Source: Geomonas azotofigens
GTDB lineage: Bacteria > Desulfobacterota > Desulfuromonadia > Geobacterales > Geobacteraceae
Assembly (NCBI RefSeq): GCF_018919395.1
Contig: NZ_JAHLME010000001.1
Location: 806,001 to 870,000, forward strand
DNA length: 64,000 bases
Direction of reading: 5' to 3'
Shown here: positions 44,152-53,255 of the stretch, one piece after another
How the letters are laid out: each line of letters starts with the position of its first letter
How positions within the stretch are numbered: the stretch's first letter is position 1
Position numbers and translations under genes: made by a program
Notes under the pieces: model-generated
Told to the model about the DNA's origin: nothing
Databases searched by the model: none
The model's input: the letters and a program-made list of their open reading frames with translations, nothing else

Positions 44152-45225
44152 ATGGAAACAGCTATATCAGGCCGCGTCATCCTCGTAGACGACGACCCTT
44201 ATGTCTTGGAAAGTGTCGCCTTGCTCCTCTCTGTGAGCGGCTTCGAGGTGCATCCGTGCTCAAATGGCATGGACGCGCTGGAGCTTTTGCGCCAGTCGCC
44301 TCCCGATGTCGTGCTCACCGACGTGAACATGCCGCAGATGTCGGGCATCGAGCTCCTGGAGCAGATCCACGACCTCGACAAGGACATCCCGGTCATCCTG
44401 ATGACGGCGTACGCTGAACTGGAGATGGCGGTGTCCGCCATCAAGAAGGGGGCCTTCGACTTCATCATCAAGCCTTTCAAAACCCCCTACCTGATCTACG
44501 CCGTGGAAAAGGGGATCAACTACCAGAGACTGCTGCTGGTGGAGAAGAACTACAAGGCGGAGCTGGAGCGCCAGGTGCTGGACCGGACCCGGGAACTGGG
44601 CGAGGCGCTGGTGCAGATGCGCAGCATGAGCCGCGAAACCATCGAGAGGCTCACCGCCGCAGCCGAATTGAGGGACGAGGATACCGGCAAGCACATCGCC
44701 CGCATCGGCCTCTACGCCAAGCGGCTGGCGGAACAGCTGGCAATGCCGCGCGAGTTCGTGGACGGCATCGCCATGGCGGCGCCGATGCACGACGTCGGCA
44801 AGATCGGCATCCCGGACGCCATTCTCCTAAAGGCGGGGCCGCTCACCAACGAGGAGTTCGGCATCATGAAGAGCCACACCTCCATCGGGGGCAAAATTCT
44901 GGCCGGCTCCAACCACCTGGTGCTGCAGATGGCGGCGTCCATCGCCAACACGCACCACGAACGCTGGGACGGCGGCGGTTATCCGCGCGGGCTGGCCGGG
45001 GACGTGACCCCCATGGAGGGACGTATCGTCATGCTGGTGGACCAGTACGACGCGTTGAGGAGCAAGCGGGTCTACAAACCGGCGTTGAGCCACGAAAGGA
45101 CCATGGAGATCATCACCCAGGGGGATGGCAGGACCATGCCCGACCATTTCGATCCCCAGGTGCTGCGGGCCTTTGAAGCGGTGGCAGCCGATTTCGCGAC
45201 CATTTACGCCACCCACAACGACTAA
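44152..45225 (+). CDS. Response regulator with HD-GYP phosphodiesterase domain (RpfG type)
   Basis: A 357-residue cytoplasmic protein predicted to hydrolyse cyclic di-GMP. Its receiver domain (about 1-120; VDDDPYVLE, acceptor Asp in VVLTDVNMPQMSG, KPF lysine) is joined by a coiled coil (about 125-175) to an HD-GYP domain with HD at about residue 212 (MHDVGKIGIPD) and the GYP signature HHERWDGGGYPRGL near 268-280. Metal-ligand histidines appear conserved. I favour the ATG at 44152 because GGAGAA lies 7 nt upstream; an ATG at 44122 would add ten residues. The GGDEF gene starts 12 nt after the stop, so opposing c-di-GMP enzymes are probably made from one transcript. Confidence 0.92.
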   Translation: METAISGRVILVDDDPYVLESVALLLSVSGFEVHPCSNGMDALELLRQSPPDVVLTDVNMPQMSGIELLEQIHDLDKDIPVILMTAYAELEMAVSAIKKGAFDFIIKPFKTPYLIYAVEKGINYQRLLLVEKNYKAELERQVLDRTRELGEALVQMRSMSRETIERLTAAAELRDEDTGKHIARIGLYAKRLAEQLAMPREFVDGIAMAAPMHDVGKIGIPDAILLKAGPLTNEEFGIMKSHTSIGGKILAGSNHLVLQMAASIANTHHERWDGGGYPRGLAGDVTPMEGRIVMLVDQYDALRSKRVYKPALSHERTMEIITQGDGRTMPDHFDPQVLRAFEAVAADFATIYATHND

Positions 45226-45237
45226 CCCCGACAAGCG

Positions 45238-47703
45238 ATGCCCAGGTTCAGCCTGAAAATAAAACTGGCGCTGGTGGTCTTTCTCCTGATCGGAACCGTG
45301 AGCACGGGAGTCGCCGGGCTGGGACTCATGTTCTTCATCAAGGAGTTCAAGGCCAGCATGGCCAGCCGCCAGTTCTCCGTGGTCAGCGCCACGGCCGCGG
45401 ATCTCGACGACCGCATCGCGTCCGCGCAGCGCGAACTGGTCGCGGTGGCGATGAGCATCCCTCCCTCGCTGGCGGCCGACCCGCAGCGCCTGCAACACTT
45501 CCTCGACTCCCGCCTCGACCTGCACCAGGTCTTCAGCGACGGCACCGGTTTCTATTCACCCAAGGGGGTACTGCTCGCCTCGGCCCCGGGCCAGAGCCTC
45601 TTCATCGGCAAGGACTTCTCCAGCCGGGAATACTTCATCCGCACCATCGGCTCGGCCAAGCCCTACATCTCGGAACCCCTCCTCTCGGTGCGGGGAAGGC
45701 TCCTGGTGGTGTTCACCGCACCGGTGCTGGGAACCGACGGCTCACTGATCGGGGTGCTGGGGGGGAGGGTGGAGCTCGGGGAGGAAAATTTCCTGAGCCG
45801 GCTGGGCCGGCTGCGCGTCGGTGACGGCGGCAACTTCTTCCTTTTCAACGACCAGCGGCGCCTCATCGTGCATCCGAACCGGGACCGGCTCCAACTCCCG
45901 CTCGCGCCACAGGGGCAGCAGGAACTTCTGGACCGGGTCATCGGCGGCTACGAGGGGAGCGGCGAGATGGTCGGCCCCTCGGGCGTACCCGGCATCTATT
46001 CCTTCAAGAGGCTGCAGGCGACCAGGTGGATCCTCGCGGCGGAGCGCCCGCTGGCCGAGGCCTACGAGCCGATCTACCGGGCCCGGTCCCTGGTGCTCTC
46101 CAGCCTTGCCGCGCTCCTCCCCGTCGCGCTGCTCCTGGTCTGGCTTTTCACCGGACGCCTGACCGCCCCGCTCCTGATGTTCGCCGCGCGGGTGCGCAGC
46201 ATGGGGGAAGGGACCTCCTTCGAACCGATGCCGCTGCCAAGCCGGGACGAGATCGGCGAGCTGGTGCAGGCGTTCAACGCGATGATGCAGGAACTGGCCG
46301 GCCAGCGGCGACGGCTGGAACATGAGAAGAGCTTCGCCGTGCAGCTCTTGCAGCACAGCGCGCTCCCCTGCTTCGTGATCGACGCGGAGCATCGGGTCAT
46401 CATCTGGAACAAGGCCCTCGAGGAGTTGACCGGAATGGCCGCTGAGGACCAGGTGGGGAAGGCGGAGGCGTGGCGGGCGTTCTATACGGAACAGCGCCGG
46501 GTGCTGGCCGACGTGGTGGTGGACGGATCCCTGCAGGAGATGGCGGACCTGTACGGCTGCTACGCGGACTCCGAGCTGATTCCCAACGGGCTGCGCGCCG
46601 AGGGATGGTACCGGCTCAAGGGAAAGCAGCGCTACCTTTGCTTCGACGCGGCGCCCATCAAGGACAGCGAGGGGCAGGTGGTGGCTGCCATCCAGACCCT
46701 GCAGGACGTGACCGTCAAGGCCAAGACCGAGGAGCGCCTCACCAACATGGTGGCGGCCATCGGCGAGAGCGAGGAGCGCTTCCGGCGCCTGGTGGAACTC
46801 TCGCTGGACGGCATCGCCATCCTGGTCGGCCGCCGTTTCGTCTTCATCAACCCCGCCGGCAGCGAGCTGCTGGGGTGCCAGTCAACGGACCAGCTCATGG
46901 GGCGGGAGATGCTGGAATTCATCGAGCGGGAATCGGCGGAACTTTTCCTGGAGCAGGTGACCTACGCGGAACAGGGGGACAGCAGCGCGCCCTGGATCGA
47001 GGAGCGGCTGTTGCGCAACGACCGGACCAGTATCGAGGTGGAGCTCGGGGTGGGACCCTTCGTCTATCGCGGCGAACGCGCGCTGCAGGTGATCTTCCGG
47101 GACATTACCGAGCGCAAGCTGGCCAAGGCGCGGCTGGAGACCTTGGCGCACTACGATTCGCTCACCTCGCTGCCGAACCGGGTGCTGTTCTTCGATCGGC
47201 TGAAACATGCGCTTTCCGAGGCGAAGCGCTACCACCACCCGATGGCGCTCATGTATCTCGACCTGGACTGCTTCAAGGAGATCAACGACCGCTTCGGCCA
47301 CGCCGCCGGGGATGCCGTGCTCCTGGAGGCGGGACAGCGGCTCAAGGATTGTGTGCGCGCCTGCGACATGGTGGCGCGCATGGGTGGGGACGAGTTCACC
47401 ATCATCCTGACCAAGATGGCGGAACCCCAGGACGCGGCGGTGGTGGCGGGGAGGATCATCGAGGCCTTCGCCCCCCCGTTCCTGGTGGAGGGGGAGGAGG
47501 CCGGCGTCGGCGTGAGTATCGGGGTCTGCATCTACCCCGCCTGCGGGGACGACCTGGACGGCATGGTGCGCTCCGCGGACGGGGCCATGTACCGAGCCAA
47601 GCAGGACGGCAAGAACGTGTACCGCTTCCACCCCCCGGCTGAGGGGGGCGCAAGCGGTACCACGGAAGGGGCTACGGGAGGCGCCGCGGAGAGCGCCGTG
47701 TAA
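45238..47703 (+). CDS. Membrane diguanylate cyclase with periplasmic sensor, HAMP, two PAS and GGDEF domains
   Basis: An 821-residue inner-membrane protein that should make c-di-GMP. Membrane helix 1 (about 10-33), a periplasmic dCache-like sensor (about 35-275), membrane helix 2 (about 283-305), HAMP (306-358), PAS1 (about 365-495), PAS2 (about 505-635) and a GGDEF domain (about 640-800). The active site is intact (MGGDEF near residue 716), and RACD five residues before it forms an inhibitory I-site, so product feedback is expected. The last ~25 residues are low-complexity Gly/Ala/Glu. The start ATG is 12 nt after the HD-GYP stop. The sensed ligand is unknown. Confidence 0.93.
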   Translation: MPRFSLKIKLALVVFLLIGTVSTGVAGLGLMFFIKEFKASMASRQFSVVSATAADLDDRIASAQRELVAVAMSIPPSLAADPQRLQHFLDSRLDLHQVFSDGTGFYSPKGVLLASAPGQSLFIGKDFSSREYFIRTIGSAKPYISEPLLSVRGRLLVVFTAPVLGTDGSLIGVLGGRVELGEENFLSRLGRLRVGDGGNFFLFNDQRRLIVHPNRDRLQLPLAPQGQQELLDRVIGGYEGSGEMVGPSGVPGIYSFKRLQATRWILAAERPLAEAYEPIYRARSLVLSSLAALLPVALLLVWLFTGRLTAPLLMFAARVRSMGEGTSFEPMPLPSRDEIGELVQAFNAMMQELAGQRRRLEHEKSFAVQLLQHSALPCFVIDAEHRVIIWNKALEELTGMAAEDQVGKAEAWRAFYTEQRRVLADVVVDGSLQEMADLYGCYADSELIPNGLRAEGWYRLKGKQRYLCFDAAPIKDSEGQVVAAIQTLQDVTVKAKTEERLTNMVAAIGESEERFRRLVELSLDGIAILVGRRFVFINPAGSELLGCQSTDQLMGREMLEFIERESAELFLEQVTYAEQGDSSAPWIEERLLRNDRTSIEVELGVGPFVYRGERALQVIFRDITERKLAKARLETLAHYDSLTSLPNRVLFFDRLKHALSEAKRYHHPMALMYLDLDCFKEINDRFGHAAGDAVLLEAGQRLKDCVRACDMVARMGGDEFTIILTKMAEPQDAAVVAGRIIEAFAPPFLVEGEEAGVGVSIGVCIYPACGDDLDGMVRSADGAMYRAKQDGKNVYRFHPPAEGGASGTTEGATGGAAESAV

Positions 47704-47719
47704 GGTACTACCTAAGGGG

Positions 47720-48724
47720 CTACAGCCTGAGGGCCTCGACGGCGGCCTCGTCCAGGGCGTTGGTGGTGCCGAACTCGGTCTCGGCGCCGTCGCAGGTCAC
47801 GGCGATGGTCGCCGCGGCGCCGGGCTCGGCCTTGGTGTAGCGCAAAAGGATCTGCGCCGCGCGCTCCAAAAGCTCCGGCGAACTCTCCCCCATGACCGCC
47901 GCCAGCGGGCTCTTGCCGTCCTTCCAGCGCAGGGCGGCCTCGCCGGCCTGGATTGCCCGCTCCAGCAGTTCGTTCTCGGCCTCGTTTCTCCCCATGACCA
48001 CCTTGGTGCGCCGGCCGATCCTGAAGTGCCGGCCCAGTTTCAGCATCCTGAAGTCCCTGAGGTTCAACTGGTCCGAGTGGTCGAAGACGTCGCGGATCTT
48101 GCCGACAAAGGAAAGCTCGGTCAACAGGCACCCCCCGGCCGGGCAGGGGTAGTTCTTCACGTCCAGTTCCTCGGCCAGCTCGAACTGCTCCTTGCGGGAG
48201 CGACCCGAGATGGAGAGGAGCTTCTCGCGGTCCACCCACCCCTGCTGTTCCGGGATGGTCGGGTTGAAGTGTTTGGCGGAAAGGGGGCGCAACAGGAGCC
48301 CCTCCAGGCCGCTTTCCCGCTCGATGATGCGCAGGGTGTCGCGGCGCTGGCTCATGGGGCGCTGTCCGAGCACCTCGCCGGTGATGACGAAGTCGGCGCC
48401 CGATTCCTCCATGTACTCCTTCGCCTTTTTCAACAGGTAGATGCGGCAGTCGATGCAGGGGTTCATCCCCTTGCCGTGGCCGTGCTTGGGGTTCCTGATG
48501 ATCTCCAGGTAGTCGGCCCCCTTGTGCATCACCTTGATGGGGATCTTGAATTCCTCCGCCACCCGCACCGCCTCCGACTTGCAGCCGGCGTTCTTGCCGG
48601 TGCAGGTGCAGAAGGGGGAGGTGAAGTTGAGCGCCTCCACGGCGATCCCCTGTTCCAGGAGCACCTTGACGGCGAGGGTTGAATCAAGTCCGCCCGAGAG
48701 CAGGGCGATGGCTTTTCTTTGCAT
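47720..48724 (-). CDS. PP-loop tRNA thiolation-like protein (ThiI/MnmA-related)
   Basis: A 334-residue ATP-pyrophosphatase. The PP-loop SGGLDST is at residues 10-16. Cysteine motifs CTCTGKNAGC near 40-49, CIDC near 93-96 and CPAGGCLL near 195 suggest sulfur transfer or Fe-S binding. TGEVLGQRPMSQR resembles the substrate-loop region of tRNA 2-thiouridine and 4-thiouridine synthases. A C-terminal ~100-residue extension (about 230-334) has no recognised catalytic motif. Substrate tRNA position is not assignable. AAGGAG lies 5 nt before the ATG. It converges with the diguanylate cyclase gene with only 16 nt between stops. Confidence 0.78.
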   Translation of the reverse strand: MQRKAIALLSGGLDSTLAVKVLLEQGIAVEALNFTSPFCTCTGKNAGCKSEAVRVAEEFKIPIKVMHKGADYLEIIRNPKHGHGKGMNPCIDCRIYLLKKAKEYMEESGADFVITGEVLGQRPMSQRRDTLRIIERESGLEGLLLRPLSAKHFNPTIPEQQGWVDREKLLSISGRSRKEQFELAEELDVKNYPCPAGGCLLTELSFVGKIRDVFDHSDQLNLRDFRMLKLGRHFRIGRRTKVVMGRNEAENELLERAIQAGEAALRWKDGKSPLAAVMGESSPELLERAAQILLRYTKAEPGAAATIAVTCDGAETEFGTTNALDEAAVEALRL

Positions 48725-48737
48725 GCAAACTCCTTAT

Positions 48738-48963
48738 TCAATTGACAATTGGCAATTGGCGATTGACAATGGGTGATCTTTTTCTGTAATGATGGCAGTT
48801 ACTTGCAACGCGACTGACAGATAAGCGGGAAGGGACTGCGTTGAGGTTCTGCTTAGTCGAGGTATCGCATCCGGGGCTTCGTTGCCTTTGGCAGCGCGGA
48901 CCACTGTTCACTGGTCCTGCCGCCTCGGGCATTGTCAATTGTCCATTGCCAATTGTCAATTGA
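48738..48963. repeat. AATTG-rich inverted repeat pair (MITE-like) of 226 bp
   Basis: A 36-bp left arm (48738-48773, starting TCAATTGACAATTGGCAATT) and right arm (48928-48963, ending CCAATTGTCAATTGA) are inverted copies with about five mismatches, bracketing ~154 bp without a gene. Each arm is built of TTGACAATTG-like subrepeats. Confidence 0.7.
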
Positions 48964-48977
48964 TTTGTCTCTTGCAC

Positions 48978-49026
48978 GGTCAATTGTCAATTGATTGGAC
49001 TGCTCCATTGTCAATTGTCAATCGAG
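48978..49026. repeat. Further AATTG-type repeat copies
   Basis: GGTCAATTGTCAATTGATTG and CCATTGTCAATTGTCAATCG lie just downstream of the inverted pair and end about 60 nt before the PilB-like gene. Together with 48738-48963 they fill most of the 360-nt gap. Confidence 0.65.
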
Positions 49027-49084
49027 GGGTTTTCGGGTACATTTCCCCTGGCACCGCCATCTGCAGCATCCTGGAGGTTATGCA

Positions 49085-50743
49085 ATGAACGGGCTTGTCA
49101 AGGAAGGGTCCATCGGTGAGGTACTCTTCAAATCCCAGATCATCACCGAGCACGAGTTGAGGGCCGCCCTCGAGGCGCAGAAGGTCTCGGGATGCCGGGT
49201 CGGCGAGGCGCTGGTCCGGATGGGGGTGGTCACCCAGGAGGACATCGACTGGGCGCTCGCCAACCAGTTGAACATCCCTTACGTACGGCTCAAGAAAGAA
49301 AACATCGACCCCGCCGCCGTGGAGAAGGTCCCCGGCCAGCTGGCCAGGCGCCACAGCCTCTGCCCGGTGGTGCTCACCGGCAGCGAGCTCTCCGTGGCCA
49401 TGGCCGACCCGCTTAACAAGGAGGCGATCGAGGAACTCTCGCGCGTCTCCGGCTGCCACATCAACATCTCGGTGGGCCTCATCCGCGAGATCAGGGAGAT
49501 GCACGAGACCCTGTACGGCCCGGACATCACCCAGCCGGAGCTGGGCTTCTCCTCGGGGCAGTTCAGCGCCAACGTCCTCGCCGCGGTGAACGCGGACCTC
49601 ACCGGCGCCATGCTCCTGAACCACCTGCTCCTGCGCGTGGTACAGCAAAAGTACGCGGCGCTCGCCCTGCAGCCCCTGGGGGACCAGGTGCGCGTGCTGG
49701 TGCGCAGCGGCCACAAGAGCACCGAGCTCGGTCGGTTGGCCATCACCCACTACGCCCGCCTGACCGAGCGCGTCCGGCGCCTCTCCGGTCTCGCCACCGA
49801 GGGAGAGGGGGCGGCCAGCGGCGTGCTGAAGTTCCTGTGGCAGGGGAAGAAGATCCCCTTCCAGGCGCTTTTGATGCCCGGCGACGGCGGCCAGTACGTG
49901 ACGCTCAGGCTGCACGCCGTCTCGCCCCAGGTGAACACCATGGACGACCTGGGGCTCACCCCGCGCCAGCGCGACGACCTGGCGACCCTCGCCGCCGCCA
50001 AGCAGGGGCTGATACTCTTCGCCGGGCGCTCCCCGGAGGAGCGCAGCCGCCTCATCGACCTGTTCGTCGACTCCAGCGACCATTCCGGGCGTACCGTGCT
50101 GCTGATCGGTGAGCGGCTGGGCCGGGGCAGGAGCAAGTTCCCCCGTATCCCCAGCTCCCGCTGCTGCGCCGACGACAGCGCCGCCGTGATCGCGACCGCC
50201 ATGGAGCACGACCCCGACACGCTGGTGATCGAGGACGTCACCGATCTGCCCACCTTCATCGCCGCCAGCAAGGCCGCCATGCGCGGCAAGCTGGTGGTGG
50301 CGGGGATATCCCACGGGAGCAAGGGAGAGGTGCTGAAACAGCTCATCTACCTGATCCAGAAGAACTACCTGATCCCCACCCATGTCAGGGGAATCGTGTC
50401 GAGCCGCTGTGTGCTGCTCTTGTGCCCCGAGTGCAAGGAGCGCTACACCCCGGCACCCGAGGAGCTGGCGGCGCTCAGGCTGGCGTCCGGCGAGCGGGCG
50501 TTTTACCGGCCGGCGGGGTGCCCCGCCTGCGACCAGACCGGCTACCGGGGCAAGAAGTACCTTCTGGACGTGATCCGGTTCGACGCGGAGCTCCTGGAGG
50601 CGTTGGAGATGATCCGCGACAGCGACGGGGTGGTCCGTTACCTTAGGGAGAACGGCTTCCGCGGCATCGCGGAGGAAGGGGCGGAACTTCTGGAGCGGGG
50701 CGAAATCGCCCCCGGTGAGTACGTCGCTTCAATAATACTGTGA
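49085..50743 (+). CDS. PilB/GspE-like protein with a degenerate nucleotide-binding site
   Basis: A 552-residue homologue of type II secretion / type IV pilus assembly ATPases. The N-terminal MshEN-type domain is clear (IGEVLFKSQIITEHELRAAL, VTQEDIDWALANQLNIPYV). The core follows the GspE layout (DDLGLTPRQRDDL before the P-loop position), but the Walker A site, normally GPTGSGKT, reads AGRSPEERSR (about 311-320), and the Walker B region reads DTLVIEDVTDL (about 377-387). The zinc-site cysteines remain (CPECKERY near 446, CPACDQTGYRG near 479). It therefore looks like a pseudo-ATPase. GGAGG precedes the ATG at 49085. pilT follows 12 nt downstream. A role as a regulatory or scaffold partner of PilT is inferred. 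Confidence 0.82.
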   Translation: MNGLVKEGSIGEVLFKSQIITEHELRAALEAQKVSGCRVGEALVRMGVVTQEDIDWALANQLNIPYVRLKKENIDPAAVEKVPGQLARRHSLCPVVLTGSELSVAMADPLNKEAIEELSRVSGCHINISVGLIREIREMHETLYGPDITQPELGFSSGQFSANVLAAVNADLTGAMLLNHLLLRVVQQKYAALALQPLGDQVRVLVRSGHKSTELGRLAITHYARLTERVRRLSGLATEGEGAASGVLKFLWQGKKIPFQALLMPGDGGQYVTLRLHAVSPQVNTMDDLGLTPRQRDDLATLAAAKQGLILFAGRSPEERSRLIDLFVDSSDHSGRTVLLIGERLGRGRSKFPRIPSSRCCADDSAAVIATAMEHDPDTLVIEDVTDLPTFIAASKAAMRGKLVVAGISHGSKGEVLKQLIYLIQKNYLIPTHVRGIVSSRCVLLLCPECKERYTPAPEELAALRLASGERAFYRPAGCPACDQTGYRGKKYLLDVIRFDAELLEALEMIRDSDGVVRYLRENGFRGIAEEGAELLERGEIAPGEYVASIIL

Positions 50744-50755
50744 CGGAGAAAAGAC

Positions 50756-51829
50756 ATGGCAAGGATTGATGCGCTGTTCAAGCTGATGCACGACGCCGGG
50801 GCCTCCGATTTGCACCTCTCCGCAGGTTCCCCTCCGATATTCCGGCTGCGCGGCGAGATGGAGCGCCAGAACTTCAAGACCCTGACGCACGAGGAGCTGA
50901 AGGCGATCCTGTACGAGATACTGACCCCCAAGCAGCGCGAGCACTTCGAGGAGAAGCATGACCTCGACTTCGCCTACTCGGTTCCGGGGCTGGCCCGTTT
51001 CCGCGGCAACTACATGATGCAGCATCGCGGCATCGCGGCCGTGTTCCGCATCATCCCGAGCAAGATCCTGTCCGCCGACGACCTCGGTCTTCCCGAGGGG
51101 ATCCGTAACATGACCAAGCTGAGGAAGGGGATGGTGCTGGTGACCGGCCCCACCGGGAGCGGCAAGTCGACCACGCTGGCCGCCATGATCGACCTGATCA
51201 ACAGTACGCGCCGGGAGCACATCCTGACCCTGGAGGACCCGCTCGAGTTCATCCACGAGAACAAGATGTCGCTGTTCAACCAGCGCCAGATCGGCGAGCA
51301 CTCCGAGAGCTTCGCCAGCGCCCTGCGCGCGGCCCTCAGGGAGGACCCGGACGTGATCCTGGTGGGCGAGATGCGCGACCTTGAGACCATCGGCCTCGCC
51401 ATGAGCGCCGCCGAGACCGGCCACCTGGTCTTCGGCACCCTGCACACGAGCTCGGCGGCCAAGACCGTGGACCGCATCATCGACGTCTTTCCCAAGGACG
51501 CCCAGGAACAGGTGCGCGCCATCCTCTCCGAGTCGCTGAGGGGGGTGGTCTGCCAGCAGCTTCTGAAGACGGCGGACGGCAAGGGTCGCGCCGCCGCGCA
51601 GGAGATCATGGTCTGGAACCCGGCCATCGGCAACCTGATCCGTGAAGGGAAGACGTTCCAGATCCCCTCCATCATGCAGACCGGCAGAAAGGACGGCATG
51701 CAGCTCATGGACCAGCACATCCTTGATCTTTTGAAGACCAAGAAGGTGTCGCCGGAGGAGGCGTACCGCTGCTGCCAGGACAAGCGGCAGTTCGAGCAGT
51801 ACCTCACCGCGCCGCCGCAGGAGCACTGA
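50756..51829 (+). CDS. pilT: Type IV pilus retraction ATPase PilT
   Basis: A 357-residue hexameric motor that depolymerises type IV pili for twitching motility. It begins MARIDALFKLMHDAGASDLHLSAG, typical of PilT. Walker A GPTGSGKST is at 131-139, Asp box TLEDPLEFIH, Walker B DPDVILVGEMRD, His box TGHLVFGTLHT, and the PilT C-terminal region AAQEIMVWNPAIGNLIREGK that resembles the AIRNLIRE retraction motif. A Shine-Dalgarno-like GGAGAAA precedes the ATG. It forms a tight pair with the upstream PilB-like pseudo-ATPase. Confidence 0.94.
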   Translation: MARIDALFKLMHDAGASDLHLSAGSPPIFRLRGEMERQNFKTLTHEELKAILYEILTPKQREHFEEKHDLDFAYSVPGLARFRGNYMMQHRGIAAVFRIIPSKILSADDLGLPEGIRNMTKLRKGMVLVTGPTGSGKSTTLAAMIDLINSTRREHILTLEDPLEFIHENKMSLFNQRQIGEHSESFASALRAALREDPDVILVGEMRDLETIGLAMSAAETGHLVFGTLHTSSAAKTVDRIIDVFPKDAQEQVRAILSESLRGVVCQQLLKTADGKGRAAAQEIMVWNPAIGNLIREGKTFQIPSIMQTGRKDGMQLMDQHILDLLKTKKVSPEEAYRCCQDKRQFEQYLTAPPQEH

Positions 51830-51839
51830 GGGGAAAGGC

Positions 51840-51933
51840 AAAACCATTAGCCACGCTTGCGGACCGTAGCGCTACGGCGCGTGGGTCTGGAGGAAATCTG
51901 AGAACTTCGGAGAAAACCTAAGGCTATAACGAC
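51840..51933. repeat. Interrupted partial copy of the MITE-like element
   Basis: The left end AAAACCATTAGCCACG (51840-51855) is followed by an unrelated palindrome (CCGTAGCGCTACGG), then by AAATCTGAGAACTTCGGAGA, which continues the element as in the 53256 copy. It looks like a copy split by a small insertion. Confidence 0.6.
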
Positions 51934-52058
51934 AAAACCATTGGCAGGAGAACATCTGACGACATCTTAGAAGCGACCAAAGCTTTTGGGTTTAACCCAA
52001 AGCCTTGTTTTTCGCCTCTCTCAGGTTTCCTCAGATTTTCTCCGTGGCCAATGGTTTT
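51934..52058. repeat. MITE-like element, copy 1
   Basis: It begins AAAACCATTGGC and ends GGCCAATGGTTTT, with inverted internal arms (ATCTGA near the left, CTCAGATTTTCTCCGTGG at the right). Its right end lies 22 nt upstream of the aminotransferase start, just before the ribosome-binding site. Confidence 0.75.
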
Positions 52059-52080
52059 TAGCTTTTTAGGAGGGAATTGG

Positions 52081-53250
52081 ATGAAGTTTCCTGTTTCGGA
52101 ACTGATTGAGAGGGTCCACCCGCCGCCGATCTCCGAGGTCAAGGGATGGCTGGCGGGCGCCAACCAAAAGCTTTCACTGATCGACCTGTGCCAGGCGATC
52201 CCGGATTACCCGCCCCCCCCCGAACTGATCGACCACCTGGAACAGGTGATGCGCGACCCTCTCACCTCGCGCTACAGCATCGACGAGGGGCTCCTCGAGG
52301 TGCGCGAGGCGGTCTGCCGCGGCTACCGGGCGCTCTACGACGCCTGCATCGACCCCTCCCAGATCTGTCTCACCATCGGGGCGAGCCAGGCGCTCTGGCT
52401 CGCGATGGTGACCCTGTGCCGAGCCGGCGACGAGGTCATCGTGCAGTTGCCCGCTTACTTCGACCACCCCATGGCGCTCGCCGTCCTCGGGATACGGGCC
52501 GTGTTCGCACCCTTTGACGAATCGACCGGCGGCCTTCCCGACGTTGCCGCCATCGCCGGGCTGATCTCCGAGAAGACCCGGGCCATCCTCCTGGTCACCC
52601 CCAGTAACCCCACCGGCGCCGTCATCCCGCCGGAGACCATACGGGAGCTCCACCAGCTGGCCCGGCGGCGCGACGTCGCCTTGGTGCTGGACGAAACCTA
52701 CAACAGCTTCATCACCGGAGGTGTGCGGCCGCACGATCTCTTTCGGGCCCCCTGCTGGGGGGATCACTTCGTCCACATCGCGTCCTTCGGCAAGACCTTC
52801 GCGCTCACCGGGTACCGCGCGGGGATGCTGGCCGCTTCGAGCAAGTTCATCGAGCACGCCCTGAAGGCCCAGGACACCATGGCGGTCTGCCAGCCCCGGG
52901 TCACCCAGCACGCGGTGCAGTACGGCTTCGAGCATCTTTCCGGGTGGGTGGCGCGCAACCGGGTCATGATGGAGCGGCGCCACGAGGTGTTCCGGGCCGA
53001 GATGGCGAAGCCGGGCAACCCGTTCCGGCTGGTGGCGAGCGGACCCTTCTTCGGCTGGGTGGCGCACCCCTGTGCCGGGAAGAGCGGCCGGGAGGTGGCG
53101 AAGCGGCTGGTCGAGGAATCGGGGATGCTGCTGCTCCCCGGCGAGGTGTTCGGGCCGGGGCTGGAAGGGTATCTGAGGCTGGCGTTTGGGAACATCACCG
53201 AGGAAACCATCCCGGAGGCGGTGCGGCGGTTCAGGGCGTTGAACCCCTGA
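52081..53250 (+). CDS. PLP-dependent aminotransferase (class I/II)
   Basis: A 389-residue fold-type I aminotransferase. TSRYSIDEGLLEVREAVCRG near residue 60, the TPSNPTGAVIPPE segment, LDETYNSF with the PLP-nitrogen-binding Asp, ASFGKTFALTGYRAG with the Schiff-base lysine at about residue 238, and a C-terminal LRLAFGN with the substrate-carboxylate Arg are all visible. Substrate is not assignable from motifs; aspartate- or kynurenine-aminotransferase-like members share these features. AGGAGGG lies 6 nt before the ATG at 52081. The gene is bracketed by two copies of the same MITE-like element, which suggests the unit could move or rearrange as a block. Confidence 0.88.
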   Translation: MKFPVSELIERVHPPPISEVKGWLAGANQKLSLIDLCQAIPDYPPPPELIDHLEQVMRDPLTSRYSIDEGLLEVREAVCRGYRALYDACIDPSQICLTIGASQALWLAMVTLCRAGDEVIVQLPAYFDHPMALAVLGIRAVFAPFDESTGGLPDVAAIAGLISEKTRAILLVTPSNPTGAVIPPETIRELHQLARRRDVALVLDETYNSFITGGVRPHDLFRAPCWGDHFVHIASFGKTFALTGYRAGMLAASSKFIEHALKAQDTMAVCQPRVTQHAVQYGFEHLSGWVARNRVMMERRHEVFRAEMAKPGNPFRLVASGPFFGWVAHPCAGKSGREVAKRLVEESGMLLLPGEVFGPGLEGYLRLAFGNITEETIPEAVRRFRALNP

Positions 53251-53255
53251 AAACT

